From Theocolax elegans (taxonomy: Eukaryota > Arthropoda > Insecta > Hymenoptera > Cerocephalidae): a stretch of DNA of 64,000 bases. The stretch lies in contig CM047428.1 in NCBI GenBank assembly GCA_026168455.1, positions 813,501 to 877,500 on the forward strand, in the 5' to 3' direction. A model generated the notes under the pieces. It saw nothing but the letters and a program-made list of their open reading frames with translations. It had not been told where the DNA came from and did no database searches. Of the stretch, positions 12,073-23,590 are shown in pieces. Positions within the stretch are counted from its first letter, which is position 1. Every line of letters begins with the position of its first letter. A program made the translations under genes and the position numbers.

Positions 12073-12642
12073 ATTCACGCCAGAAGATAATTTACAAATT
12101 TATGCTTCGTGATATCGATGAGTTCTCGTATATTTATTATATTATAATTTCTAAACAATTTTCGTAAATGCAATTATTTTAATAGGATTTGTGTGTCTGT
12201 ATAGAAATATCGATATGCATAGACACATAAATCAATTATTTTATCGAATGCGTTAAAAGCTATTTTCACTATGGGAAATGGTGTGTGCGTGTTTATACAG
12301 CGAACGATTCAGTATTAAATTGAAAAGTTTAAATATCGATTGATGCATTTGATTACCAATTTATTAATTTGTTTCTTCAGCGCGTGGCAATCGAACATTT
12401 ATTCTCCATATGCAACTGCTTCTTTAATCAAGATTATCACCGGCGATTGTTACCGATCGAGAACATAAGTTATATATTACATTATTTATTTAATAATCTA
12501 CTATCCTATATGGAAAATCAAAATACAGAGACACAAGATTATCGAACGATTTTGCACTGCAGCCTTTTATATACATAGTTTTAGATGTTCTATTATATAT
12601 TTCAATTGTATACTTTTAAAAATGTCTCAAAAAATATATATA

Positions 12643-13086
12643 TTTTTATTGTTTTTATCTTGATTTTGTGCTCTCTTTTTTTCCTGGCACTTCCTACCGT
12701 TTATCCCCTGGGGGACTTTAACGGTGTCCACCTACCACCTATGTGTGGGTGCTTTATCCCTCCCTTAACAACCCCACCATCTCGCATTCACCCCGGGTTA
12801 TACCCGTGGATGAGGGAAACCTGTGAAGCATGGAAAACCTCACCCGAGATGGCCGGTGTATTCGAAACATTCTTTTTGGGTGTCAAAGTCACATTGCGTA
12901 GGCCTTGACACCGAACCGAATGTTTCACACCTTCCGCTCACGTTGTGAAGTGTGAAAAAACACCTAACCCGCCACGAAAGCCAAGCGACCGAGAACGTCA
13001 CCCATCCAAGTGCCAACCGCACTCAGTGCTGCTTAACTTCCGTGACCGGCCGAGGTGCGTTCTCCGCCACTCCGCCACCGCGTCGG
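12643..13086 (-). mobile_element. 5S rRNA-derived SINE (SINE3 type)
   Basis: Read on the minus strand, the head starts CCGACGCGGTGGCGGAGTGG. It then contains GGAAGTTAAGCAGCACTGAG and TTGGATGGGTGACG, which match the internal promoter (A box, intermediate element, C box) of 5S rRNA. The body shares long stretches with the SINE at 31127 (for example CGATGTGACTTTGACACCC-like sequence and GAGATGGTGGGG). The tail is A-rich. It is flanked by TCAAAAAATATATATAT-like direct repeats (about 12626-12642 and 13088-13104), and the duplicate locus at 9001-9030 is the empty site. Family knowledge: 5S-derived SINEs are transcribed by RNA polymerase III and moved by a partner LINE. Confidence 0.85.
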
Positions 13087-13172
13087 TTCAAAATATATAT
13101 ATATCGTTTGCCGTCAGAAAATTTTACTTGTCTTTTTTATTTTCGAAACAACGCCCGTGTAAACAAAAGTAT

Positions 13173-13407
13173 GGGAAACGTCTGGGAAAGTCTGGCTTAT
13201 AAAGTCTTGCAAAGTCTAGCTGGTGAGACTATCCCATACTTTTGCCAGACTTAATATATTTAAATCAACCAGACTTTCTCCCGCACATTTTGCCAGATTT
13301 AATAAGTATTTTGAAAGTCTGGAATAAATAAGCCATACTTTCTCCCACACATTTAAAATTATTTTTAAAGTCTGGGATAATTCACCAGACTTTCTCCAGA
13401 CTTCCCC
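13173..13407. mobile_element. small MITE with CCAGACTTTCTCC motifs
   Basis: The left end GGGAAACGTCTGGGAAAGTC is answered by CCAGACTTTCTCCAGACTTC on the right. The motif CCAGACTTTCTCCC recurs internally, with variants near 13270, 13330 and 13386. It lies in copy B just where copies A and B diverge. Confidence 0.5.
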
Positions 13408-13736
13408 CTCGTCGAATCTTCGTAGCATTGCATCTTTTAAACTAAAATTTATATTATTTCTAATTAATAGAAACAATACATCCTCGACGTGTTTGAGCTA
13501 TCGAACTCTCAAATCCACCAGATACTTATCGATCACATATAAAAAAAAGTCACCAATGTGTTTGTGTATCTCGCGACAACAAATGGATGAAATGGTTAGG
13601 GGTACAAAACAATATGAAAACCAACTTCAATTTGATGATTGTGTTTTTATATTGTAACCTAACCGTTTCTATTTGACGTTTCCTTGTTAATAATGAGGAA
13701 AAAGAAGCGGAGATTTAAGTCGACTTGCGACAAAAT

Positions 13737-13866
13737 TTTTGTATACAGTGTTTGCATTAAAAGTCTGAAGAGGGTTACAAAAAAGGAAAGAATATGTGTT
13801 AAAGTTTTCTTCGCCTTTCCATTTCTCATTTAACTCGGGAATCTATCTTTATAGCGAACGTTTAAA
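13737..13866. repeat. duplicated segment, partner 10895-11027
   Basis: Same orientation and sequence as 10895-11027 with a few changes. It closes the second unit of the 7.7-13.9 kb duplication. The downstream sequence (from 13867) is unique. Confidence 0.7.
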
Positions 13867-16800
13867 TGCAAACACGTATTTTTTCGTTCAGGTATACTTA
13901 TTAAAGCAATTTTTTCAGTATGTCAATGCATTCCTCGATCAACATCTTCATCTTATTTTAAGTCAAAAGCAAGAGGAACTCCATTATTCAATAGTTAGAT
14001 ATAGGTGTATCATAAATCCAATCTTAAAAATATATTCCCATTATAATCTGGTGACATACATAATTTTAAATTACCACAGAATAGCTCAAACATGTTCGAA
14101 TAAAGCGCAATAATAGAAAAATGTATAATCAATCTTACGAGGCTATATTAAAACCTATAGGATTGATTAATCCGTAATATTGAGTAATATTAATGTTTGT
14201 TAACAAGTCAAAGGCAGGTGCAGAAAGAGGGGATACATCAATCGGACGACTAATGTACAATGGAATTGTCGGTAATATCCAAGTTATCATTATATTCATC
14301 GATTAACATATAATAAATCGGTATTTCAATTTGAATAATTCAGCGAATCAGATGAGTCACGTTCTCTCGTCCCGTCCAATTGCAGTCGATCTAAAATTGG
14401 GTCGAGGCGGTGTATACGGAGAATCTAACCTATATATATGCACAAATAAACTTTTCTTATTTCTATTTACATTTGGTTAAAAATCATGAGAATGTTTATA
14501 AATTTAGGAATTTTGAGAAAGTATGGTATTTGTTTAGATAAATAACTGAGTGCATCGTATCGAGTAAAACATAATCTCGGTTATCTTTTGAGTGATGAAT
14601 TATACTTCTTTACAGAGAAAACTGGGATAATTATGGGGAAGAAGTTATGTGCATGTGACATCAGTATCGAGTCAAAATTTGATTCTAATCATGCTAAATA
14701 TCAAAATAGAGAGTAAAATTATATGATCATAAACCTAACCTCCATTTTTCTTTCGAGTAAAAATTAACACGTTTACAGTGAAATAATCATGATAAAAATA
14801 TATGTGTATAATATATTTATTAATTGAAATAAAGAAGGCTGATTATGATACTAAAGTTAACAACCAGGTTCCCAACAAAACCTTATCTTTATATTTATCC
14901 CTTTTAAACGATGCTAAATAACAAACAAGACATGTAAACACATAACATAAAATTTTAGAAAATTCCATGAAATTGTTTTAAACACTATTAATGATAAATC
15001 TATCTGGCTGCTAACTTCAGTTTCATAGGCTGATTTTACTTTTTCTCTACTACTACTATATTGGTTGATGGAATTTCCCAATATACGGCATTTACAAAAA
15101 TTATAGGCGATTTGTTCTTGATCTCCAGTTTGGACTCCTCAGTAAAAATATAAAAAAATACAACGTGATAATAATGGTATCGAGTAAAAATTCCATTCTA
15201 ATTATGTTAAATATTAAATTTAAAAAATAAAATTATGACGTCCAATTTTTCAATTGCATTGAGAAGATGATACAGGTTGGGATTTAATCTTTTAATTCGA
15301 CATTTAGCAATTACTTGAAATAAAATTATAAATGTCTGTCAATTTTCTCAGATTTGTCTTTATTAAGAAATTTGACAGTCATTTATATATTTTTTTCCAA
15401 TAATGACTAATAATTGTCGAATTTAAAAAATTAAATGAACCTGTATCATCTTCTCCTCAAGTCGATTGAAATGTTCCTTCGAGAAAATTTAGCTACTTCG
15501 TTTTAACAACGAATTGAAACAAAAGATACACCTTATAATTTCTATACCAGAAGAATAACAACAGCAAGTAGGATATTCAATAATAAAGAAGATTTGGAGG
15601 TAAGCGTGTAGAAAAGAGAAGAGAAAGAGGTAAAAATGTTTGATACACCTTAATCTACGTTCCCTCGTAAATCAATTTGTCCTCGTTCGGTTCTCGCATT
15701 CGTCTACCTCGCATTTCAGCGTAACTGGCTATTACTCGAGCCTGACGCTCACTCACGCAGAAACAACGAAAACAAAAGATCGTTGAAGAGAACCGAGAAG
15801 AATGTAAGAAGCGTCGTGACGCCTACGGAACACCTTCATTTTCTCTATTCGCCTCTATCGTCTATATTATATATATCCTCTGTTTTCCTTATTTTTCATT
15901 TTATTCTTCCTTGATTACATGAACTGTATATACAGTTAAGAATTACGTTTTATTGTTTTACATGAGGTATATACGTATACGCACTGTATTTATTTTCTCG
16001 TGCGAAAAAATTTTGACAAACGTCTTAAGTGGAATTTCGATGTAATTTAAAAGTGCGCTCCATACCGTGAGCATTTAACAACTCGAACTTTACACCCCGA
16101 TTCGAATCGGTGAATATATAATATATCGAACCATCATTTCGCTTCGAAAATTTTCGAAAAAAAATCTTCTCTTCCTCTCAACTTTACTGAAAAAAAAAAT
16201 TTTTTCTCGCGACGAACTTTTCTAATTGGTTGTAATTTGTTTAATGCACGTTCTTTCGGAGAGGAAACGTTTTATGACCTACGAATTACACCGAATCCCT
16301 CGAAGAAAATGAAAATCCTTGTTTAAATGCCCATGAGGGTATACATATATAATTGTACAGAGATATGTGAAAAATTAATCGGGATTTTAAAATATTTGTT
16401 GGGACTACAAGTATAAGTGCAAATTTTTTCCACATCCAGTGTCCGAGGTTATGAAATATTTACGTTTCCCGGGTTTTAATTAAAAACTTGAGAGATTTCA
16501 CGTTAATATGGGAGACAGAAAAAGAAGGAGGGTGGTTCAAACGAATTCTCTCTACAGTTGGTATACACTTAAATTAAAATTTACGAGGTACTCCGACAAA
16601 CTCGATGTATATACCGATATGCACAGTAAGCGTATGTACCTTTTTAAAGATCATTTGCAATAGCATTGTAACTTGATTTATATTCTCTTTCTTTCTATTT
16701 TAGTGTAAGAATATCATTGTTAACGTACGATATTTTTCGTCTTTGATCGTTATTAACCATTTGACTTCAGAAGGAATTGGTCATTTTGGGGTTAAATGAA

Positions 16801-17265
16801 ACACGAGGTTATTGTCAGCTTTTGGTAAAACGGATAGTTCTCAGAAAAATAAGAATATCTTAACGCTACTGTTTTAATTTCTTTTTGAGGAGTTTAGAGT
16901 AATTTTAACAATTTTTGTAATTGGGGATAACGTTGAATGATACATGGATAATTATAACGAATTTAATGTATCAATGTCGATTCACGACGGAAAAAACTGT
17001 AATCTGACAATTATTTTAGCAAAGTTTCTGTAGATATCCATCTTATATTCTCTTTTATCAAAAACCAAATTTTATTAAATTTTATAAAATGTTGCGGTAA
17101 CGTTATTTGGATAACTATATCGACGTTGATAATATACTGCAGTTGTCCAAAAAATTACCAAAACGTTGATGAAACCTAAAACAATGTACTCTTGTATTTC
17201 TCAAGATATTGCGATGCGCGAAAGCAACGTCGCAGTCATACGTTTCGGAATACTCATATACAATT
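13867..17265. other. non-coding stretch with one small fold-back and a GC-richer block
   Basis: No supported gene. At 15248-15278 and 15439-15471 an inverted repeat (GAGAAGATGATACAGGTT against AACCTGTATCATCTTCTC) marks a fold-back of about 224 bp. The segment 15650-15860 is richer in CpG than its surroundings (CATTCGTCTACCTCGCATTT, CGTCGTGACGCC) and could be a regulatory block; nothing further can be assigned. Confidence 0.5.
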
Positions 17266-18934
17266 ATGGTATTAATCAACCATATTGTACAACTATCTCA
17301 GATAGCTTTATAATTTTGGAAACGATGTAGTGTAGTCAAGAGTATTGCAACATTGTAGCATCCATCTTTCACCAGAGACCATCTTAGTCGCTCATTCATA
17401 TTTGTATTAATATGCAACGTTATTATAATTTTGAGTTTTGATTCTTTACCTACAGTAATTGATTTCAAACGATTCAAAAGTTCTGCAACATATTTGGATA
17501 CTCGTTAAAAATTGACCAAAGCAACGTTACCGTAACATTTATTTTTGGATAATGAAAAGTACAGTCTTTACGGGTCTAAGGTATCGTTTGTAAATAAATA
17601 GAAGTAGACAGAAAAACGCCGCAACTTCCAAAAATTTAAGAAAACGTTTCTACTGAATTCTCGTAGTATACACGTAAGGTTCGCAAATCGCAAGGGCAGT
17701 CGAGCACTTTTAGTTTATTTACCCGAGGTCGTGACACATCGAGCCAAATCGTCCACGGCAATCACGTCGTTAGGTCCATACAATTCAATTACGCGCCGAG
17801 GGGTCTACGCCCAGTTGCCAATTTAATCGAGTCCTCTCAGAGATCCTTTCAATCTTTCAAAATCCCTGTTCAACTTATCCCTGCGAGCTCGTATCGAAAT
17901 ATTCAAACAAAATTGAACGCAGGAAGGAAGTATAATAATCTAAACAGACAAACAAAAATGCAATTGTTACGCAGCAATAAATACATTTAATACACAATTT
18001 ATATTACTGACAATTTATATGTACGACGTAAACATTGACTTTTCTACTGATTATCTTTCAATTTTTCTTTTTCATTGATTTTTGGTTAAAAATTGACATA
18101 TACTTTTATAATTGTCCTAAGATAGATAAATACGTTTCCCTTAGTCTCTTTATACGTTACATCCAACGTTAAACCCCTAACTCGGCCAAAAATGAAAAAC
18201 GAATGAACCCTGAACTGCATTCCCAACGTTTTTCAGGAATTGTTAATTGAACGGTTAAAACGAGAAGGTATACACAAAGCACGTCGTAAGAAAAGACGAT
18301 TGTCCCAGGAATATAGAAAAAAAAAGAAAGAAAGAACACTGGATTCTCCAATTTACGTTTGCATTCCGTGGCAAAGCGAACCGCAAGGTTGAACCTCTTG
18401 TGTGTACGTGTACGTGTACGTGTACGTGTGTATATGTATAACCTCTCTAGCGAATCGTCCCTCGGATTCCAAGAGTATTCCAGGGTGCTTTTGTCGAGGT
18501 GTACGAGCGACTTTGGCCCCTCGTGTATTTAGGTGAGAAGACAGTTGGCGAAACTATGTTTTTGATCTTAAAGGGTTTGCGGCCCTGACACACCGGGAGT
18601 GACGCGCTTATAACCACGGTACACACAACCGAGCAACAATAAGGGAACCTTCGAGCTTCGCCTCGAGAACAATGATGCTGGACCTGATAAGGATATAGAT
18701 CTCGTATTTACTTTGGAGATGCCAACGGGTACTCCTACCGAGAGTTTACAGGTATTACCTCGACCTCTCCTCACCTTTTTCGATTATTTTTCTTTTATTT
18801 TACTTACGCAAAATATAATCAATCTAAATAAAACTGTCTATAATATTTATTATATACCCAAACAAAACGAACGATAATGAGGTATATGTACTGGATATTT
18901 TAGTAAAATTTGAGTAAGTATACCTGCAGTTATC
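17266..18934. repeat. tandem duplication, unit 1 (1,669 bp)
   Basis: The block starting ATGGTATTAATCAACCATAT and ending CTGCAGTTATC is followed at once by a second copy. The junction shares the short word ATGGT, which also follows the second copy, as expected for a microhomology-mediated tandem duplication. The unit includes a GC-richer core (about 17690-17900 and 18340-18780). Differences between units are few and mostly single-base indels. Confidence 0.9.
18614..18751 (+). other. exon-like open segment in duplication unit 1
   Basis: A 46-codon open stretch between a TAA at 18611-18613 and a possible 5' splice site (CAG followed by GTATTA at 18752). The translation is compositionally protein-like, containing GTFELRLENNDAGPDK then DIDLVFTLEMPTGTPTES. 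I recognise no family and see no strong 3' splice site upstream. The frame is kept in unit 2. Low confidence. Confidence 0.2.
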
Positions 18935-20595
18935 ATGGTATTAATCAACCATATTGTACAACTATCTCAGATAGCTTTATAATTTTGGAAACGATGTAGT
19001 GTAGTCAAGAGTATTGCAACATTGTAGCATCCATCTTTCACCAGAGACCATCTTAGTCGCTCATTCATATTGTATTAATATGCAACGTTATTATAATTTT
19101 GAGTTTTGATTCTTTACCTACAGTAATTGATTTCAAACGATTCAAAAGTTCTGCAACATATTTGGATACTCGTTAAAAATTGACCAAAGCAACGTTACCG
19201 TAACATTTATTTTTGGATAATGAAAAGTACAGTCTTTACGGGTCTAAGGTATCGTTTGTAAATAAATAGAAGTAGACAGAAAAACGCCGCAACTTCCAAA
19301 AATTTAAGAAAACGTTTCTACTGAATTCTCGTAGTATACACGTAAGGTTCGCAAATCGCAAGGGCAGTCGAGCACTTTTAGTTTATTTACCCGAGGTCGT
19401 GACACATCGAGCCAAATCGTCCACGGCAATCACGTCGTTAGGTCCATACAATTCAATTACGCGCCGAGGGGTCTACGCCCAGTTGCCAATTTAATCGAGT
19501 CCTCTCAGAGATCCTTTCAATCTTTCAAAATCCCTGTTCAACTTATCCCTGCGAGCTCGTATCGAAATATTCAAACAAAATTGAACGCGGGAAGGAAGTA
19601 GTAATCTAAACAGACAAACAAAAATGCAATTGTTAGCAGCGTGTAAAATACATTTAATACACAATTATAATTACTTGACAATTTATATGTACGACTTAAA
19701 CATTGACTTTTCTACTGATTATCTTTCAATTTTCTTTTTCATTGATTTTGGGTAAAAATTGACATATACTTTGTATAATTTGTCTAAGATACGATAAGAT
19801 AACGTTTCCCTTAGTCTCTTATAGGCGGTTACTCCAACGTTAAACCCCTAACTCGGCCAAAAATGAAAACGAAGGAACCCTGAACTGCATTCCCAACGTT
19901 TTTCAGGAATTGTTAATTGAACGGTTAAAACGAGAAGGTATACACAAAGCACGTCGTAAGAAAGACGATTGTCCCAGGAATATAGAAAAAAAAAGAAAGA
20001 AGAACACTGGATTCTCCAATTTACGTTTGCATTCCGTGGCAAAGCGAACCGCAAGGTTGAACCTCTTGTGTGTACGTGTACGTGTACGTGTGTATATGTA
20101 TAAACCTCTCTAGCGAATCGTCCCTCGGATTCCAAGAGTATTCCAGGGTGCTTTTGTCGAGGTGTACGAGCGACTTTGGCCCCTCGTGTATTTAGGTGAG
20201 AAGACAGTTGGCGAACTATGTTTTTGATCTTAAAGGGTTTGCGGCCCTGACACACCGGGAGTGACGCGCTTATACCACGGTACACACAACCGAGCAACAA
20301 TAAGGGAACCTTCGAGCTTCGCCTCGAGAACAATGATGCTGGACCTGATAAGGATATAGATCTCGTATTTACTTTGGAGATGCCAACGGGTACTCCTACC
20401 GAGAGTTTACAGGTATTACCTCGACCTCTCCTCACCTTTTTCGATTATTTTTCTTTTATTTTACTTACGCAAAATATAATCAATCTAAATAAAACTGTCT
20501 ATAATATTTATTATATACCCAAACAAAACGAACGATAATGAGGTATATGTACTGGATATTTTAGTAAAATTTGAGTAAGTATACCTGCAGTTATC
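18935..20595. repeat. tandem duplication, unit 2
   Basis: Direct repeat of 17266-18934. The 195-codon minus-strand frame (20435 to 19848) spans it, but the same frame is broken in unit 1 and shows no domain, so it is unlikely to be a protein. The TACGTG microsatellite at about 20071-20095 is shorter than in unit 1 (18401-18430). Confidence 0.9.
20275..20412 (+). other. exon-like open segment in duplication unit 2
   Basis: Counterpart of 18614-18751 with an identical translation and the same CAG/GTATTA end. If real, the pair would be tandemly duplicated alternative exons. Conservation may only reflect a recent duplication. Confidence 0.2.
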
Positions 20596-21500
20596 ATGGT
20601 TTTTTTCAAGTACAATTATTACTAGAGTGGGTTTACTTAATTTTACATCATTTTTTAAGTAAGATATTTTAGTAGATTTTACTACAATAGTTTAGTAATT
20701 ATTACTGCATTAGTCTATAGTCCATTTTTAAGATTAAAACTACGAAAAGAAGAAAATATTCTATTTTCACTGTTTAAATTGAAAATCTGAACAGAATTCA
20801 TATACTGATAGTTTTAATTGCGGAAGTACATGACGTGCTCACTTTAAAAAAAAAAATAATTTTTGTAATAATAATTGATTAAATAAATTTTTTTGGTCGG
20901 TAAATATTAATAAAAAAACACAATTAATTTTAAACCCAAAGATTATACGTTAATTAGCGATTTAAAAATCTAAATATATTTGGATATATTGTTTAAGGCA
21001 TGCATGAGGCTCTGACATAAATGATTTTTCTGATAATTAATTTTTTATTTATAAAAAAATGTAAGAAATACCCATCTTCTGATTCCGACATTCTCTTAAA
21101 ATTAAAATTTTTTTGAGGTTAGATGAATTTTTTGGTGATACTTTAATTTTTGTCAATCTGTATTAATCCCGTTACCAAAATTAAGTTTATATTAAATTAA
21201 TCTCTCCGTGTCCACTTCTCTCACCACGAGTATTTAAAACTAAAAAATTTGAAATTTGCACCGGAACAAGTCAATTGTCGAAAAGTCGTGGGTATGCACT
21301 TGCATTGAAAATCTTCAAGTGATGTTGCACACATTATACAAATTGATATACAGACACGCGTAGAAAAAATTTCATAGATGGAAATTATTAAAATGTTCTT
21401 AGTTGCAAAATCTTGGCAAAATCATTTAAAAATATTTTAAAATAACATAAAAAATGTTATTTTATATTGCAAAAATGTAATTTATTTTAAATTAAAAAAT
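20596..21500. other. AT-rich non-coding stretch
   Basis: Long A/T runs with TAGTAA/TTACTA words near 20620-20720, resembling the interior of the TACACYGAG MITE family but without clear ends. No gene seen. Confidence 0.5.
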
Positions 21501-23590
21501 AAATATTATCTTGCGGTAAATCAATCTTTTAATGTTTTATACTTCGAAGACTCTGTTACACTAACATGTAACTAATGTTTACATCAATATGTTTAATTCA
21601 GGTTAAATGTAAGAAACAGTTGTATCATATGCTTCAGTTTATTTTATAATTTGAATCTTACGATGTTGACGTAAACATCAAAATATAGCTCAATTGCAGG
21701 TGTATATAGAATAAAATACTTTGGAAAAGAAGATCGAAGATTCAAACCTCCGGGAGGTAATATTTCTTAATTAATAATTTTTTATTACAAATTATACATA
21801 TTTTATGTTAGAAACCCAGGAAAATTGAGGATCCTGCTCATTAGCCACGATTATGCCAAGATTTTACAAGTAAATATTTTCCAATGACTTTTACATGAAA
21901 TTTTTTTCTACGCGTAGAGAGAAGAGAGAGAGAGAGAGAGAGGGGGGGGGGAGGGAGAGACGGTGGATGCAGGGAAAGAAACAGAACGGATGGCTCTTAA
22001 CGATTATCCAGGTTCAGCTGGAGCTTGTCTCTGAAAAGTGGGCTGGTAGTGGGGTAAGCGCTGGTGTAGCTCACACTCGGTTCCTGCGCGTGTAAAACAG
22101 GATCAAACTTTCTCGCACGACGGTGCACGGGTGTCGCCGCTCTCTGCACAATGCCACACCCCGGCATCCACCGTGATGGAGTGTGCCACCGACTCGACGA
22201 CGGATGCCTCGACCTTTTATTACCCTTTGCCCCTCCAACTTCTCTCAAACTCTTCTCACTCGGATTTTACGTAACTTATGCAGTTGATTTCATTTTCCTA
22301 AAAAAAAAACCCATCCCGTTCAATTTTAATCGATACGCATATTTTTTTGATAATTATGTATAATTGTTCTTAATGTTAGTTTAATGAAGGTTAAAGAAAG
22401 GTATATGAAATAGTTCAAATTTTAATTTTCATCGACATCTTCTGTAGAACATTGATTTCTTTTGCAATTATCAATGTCGATTCGGTATCTCGGTAGAAAT
22501 TCGGATGTTTTTATGGTTTGAGAATAGGAATAGCTAGTAATTAACATAAAAAAAATGTTTAATTTATACTCAACGAAACTTTTTCTATTTATAATGGTTT
22601 ATTAAAATACTACAAAATCTTCCTATATTTTTACAAGTATCCATCGCACATTTCATCATTCATTTAATATTTAGTAGAGAGTAAATATTAGACTTACTGT
22701 ATAATTGAAGATAATTAAAGTAAAGTTTTCTTGTATAAAGTCTAGATTTCAAATATTTTATACGCTTCCACGAATATTATTAGTTCGTAATATTTTTTGT
22801 ATTAGTCTCCAGCATACACAATATTATCGCTAGTCATTTAATAATTAAACATTAAAATTAGTGAAATTTTGTATATATAAATTAATACTTATAAATTGTT
22901 CGAGCTCATCACGTTCTAAACTATTTAAGTACGTTTAATTTTGCAATAAATGAACAATTCAATATAAATATATAAATAAACGAATTGATCTTTACCTCGA
23001 TCTCGAGAAGTGTACAATTTGTTTCGACGGTTTATTAAACGAAACGGAAACGTTTTATACGAAATTTTCTTTGATATATCTACAAAAAGATCATAAAAAT
23101 TTTGTTTAAAATGTCAAAATAGGTTAGTGAAAAGAGATATAACTACGGCTTAAATAACAGCGGTACAAAAATATATATTTACTCGCTCTGTAAATTTTTA
23201 TACTTTTAATTTTCGCCGCCCCGCTTAGACTATTCGAACGCATTGTCCGACTGCACTCACACTCGGACTACTGAAATTTCAAACGTTACATTTTCCTTCT
23301 TTCTTTCTCTTTCTTCCTGTTATTTTTTTTTATTTTTATTTTTATTTTTTATTAAGTAGTGTAAAAATGTGCTGCAGCGAGGTACAAATATTCAACAAAA
23401 TAATTGTTGTAAAAATTTTACTTTTTTATCGTTATGAAAACAGTTACCCTACATATGTGTGTATATATACCGTAATTTAAATATTTAACGTTTACGTTTA
23501 AAAACGCTGTTTTGTGCATAATTTGAAAAGGAATGCTAGTGTTATAAGAAAATAAAAATGTTGTTCGTTAATTTATGTATCGTAAAAAAG
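21501..23590. repeat. tandem duplication, unit 1 (2,090 bp)
   Basis: The unit begins AAATATTATCTTGCGGTAAA and is repeated immediately from 23591. It contains a GA tract (21910-21957), a GC-richer core (21958-22260) and AT-rich flanks. This is the second tandem duplication within 9 kb. Confidence 0.9.
22012..22053 (+). other. possible 42-nt microexon, unit 1
   Basis: Bounded by TTATCCAG upstream and a strong donor GTAAGC downstream. It encodes 14 codons (VQLELVSEKWAGSG). In unit 2 the donor is GTGAGC, also functional in form. I do not recognise the peptide, and no flanking exon is identified. Confidence 0.15.

Larger units (their letters stand above)
11238..13151. repeat. segmental duplication, copy B (partner 7684-9071)
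   Basis: It carries the same LINE end, UTR tail and downstream block as copy A, plus a 444-bp SINE insertion at 12643-13086. After TTTCGAAACAACG (13151) the two copies diverge. Confidence 0.85.

Noticed and set aside
19848..20435. 195-codon minus-strand ORF, the second longest after the gag and CR1 frames
   Set aside because: The equivalent frame in the duplicate unit is broken by indels, it crosses a TACGTG microsatellite, and no family is recognisable.
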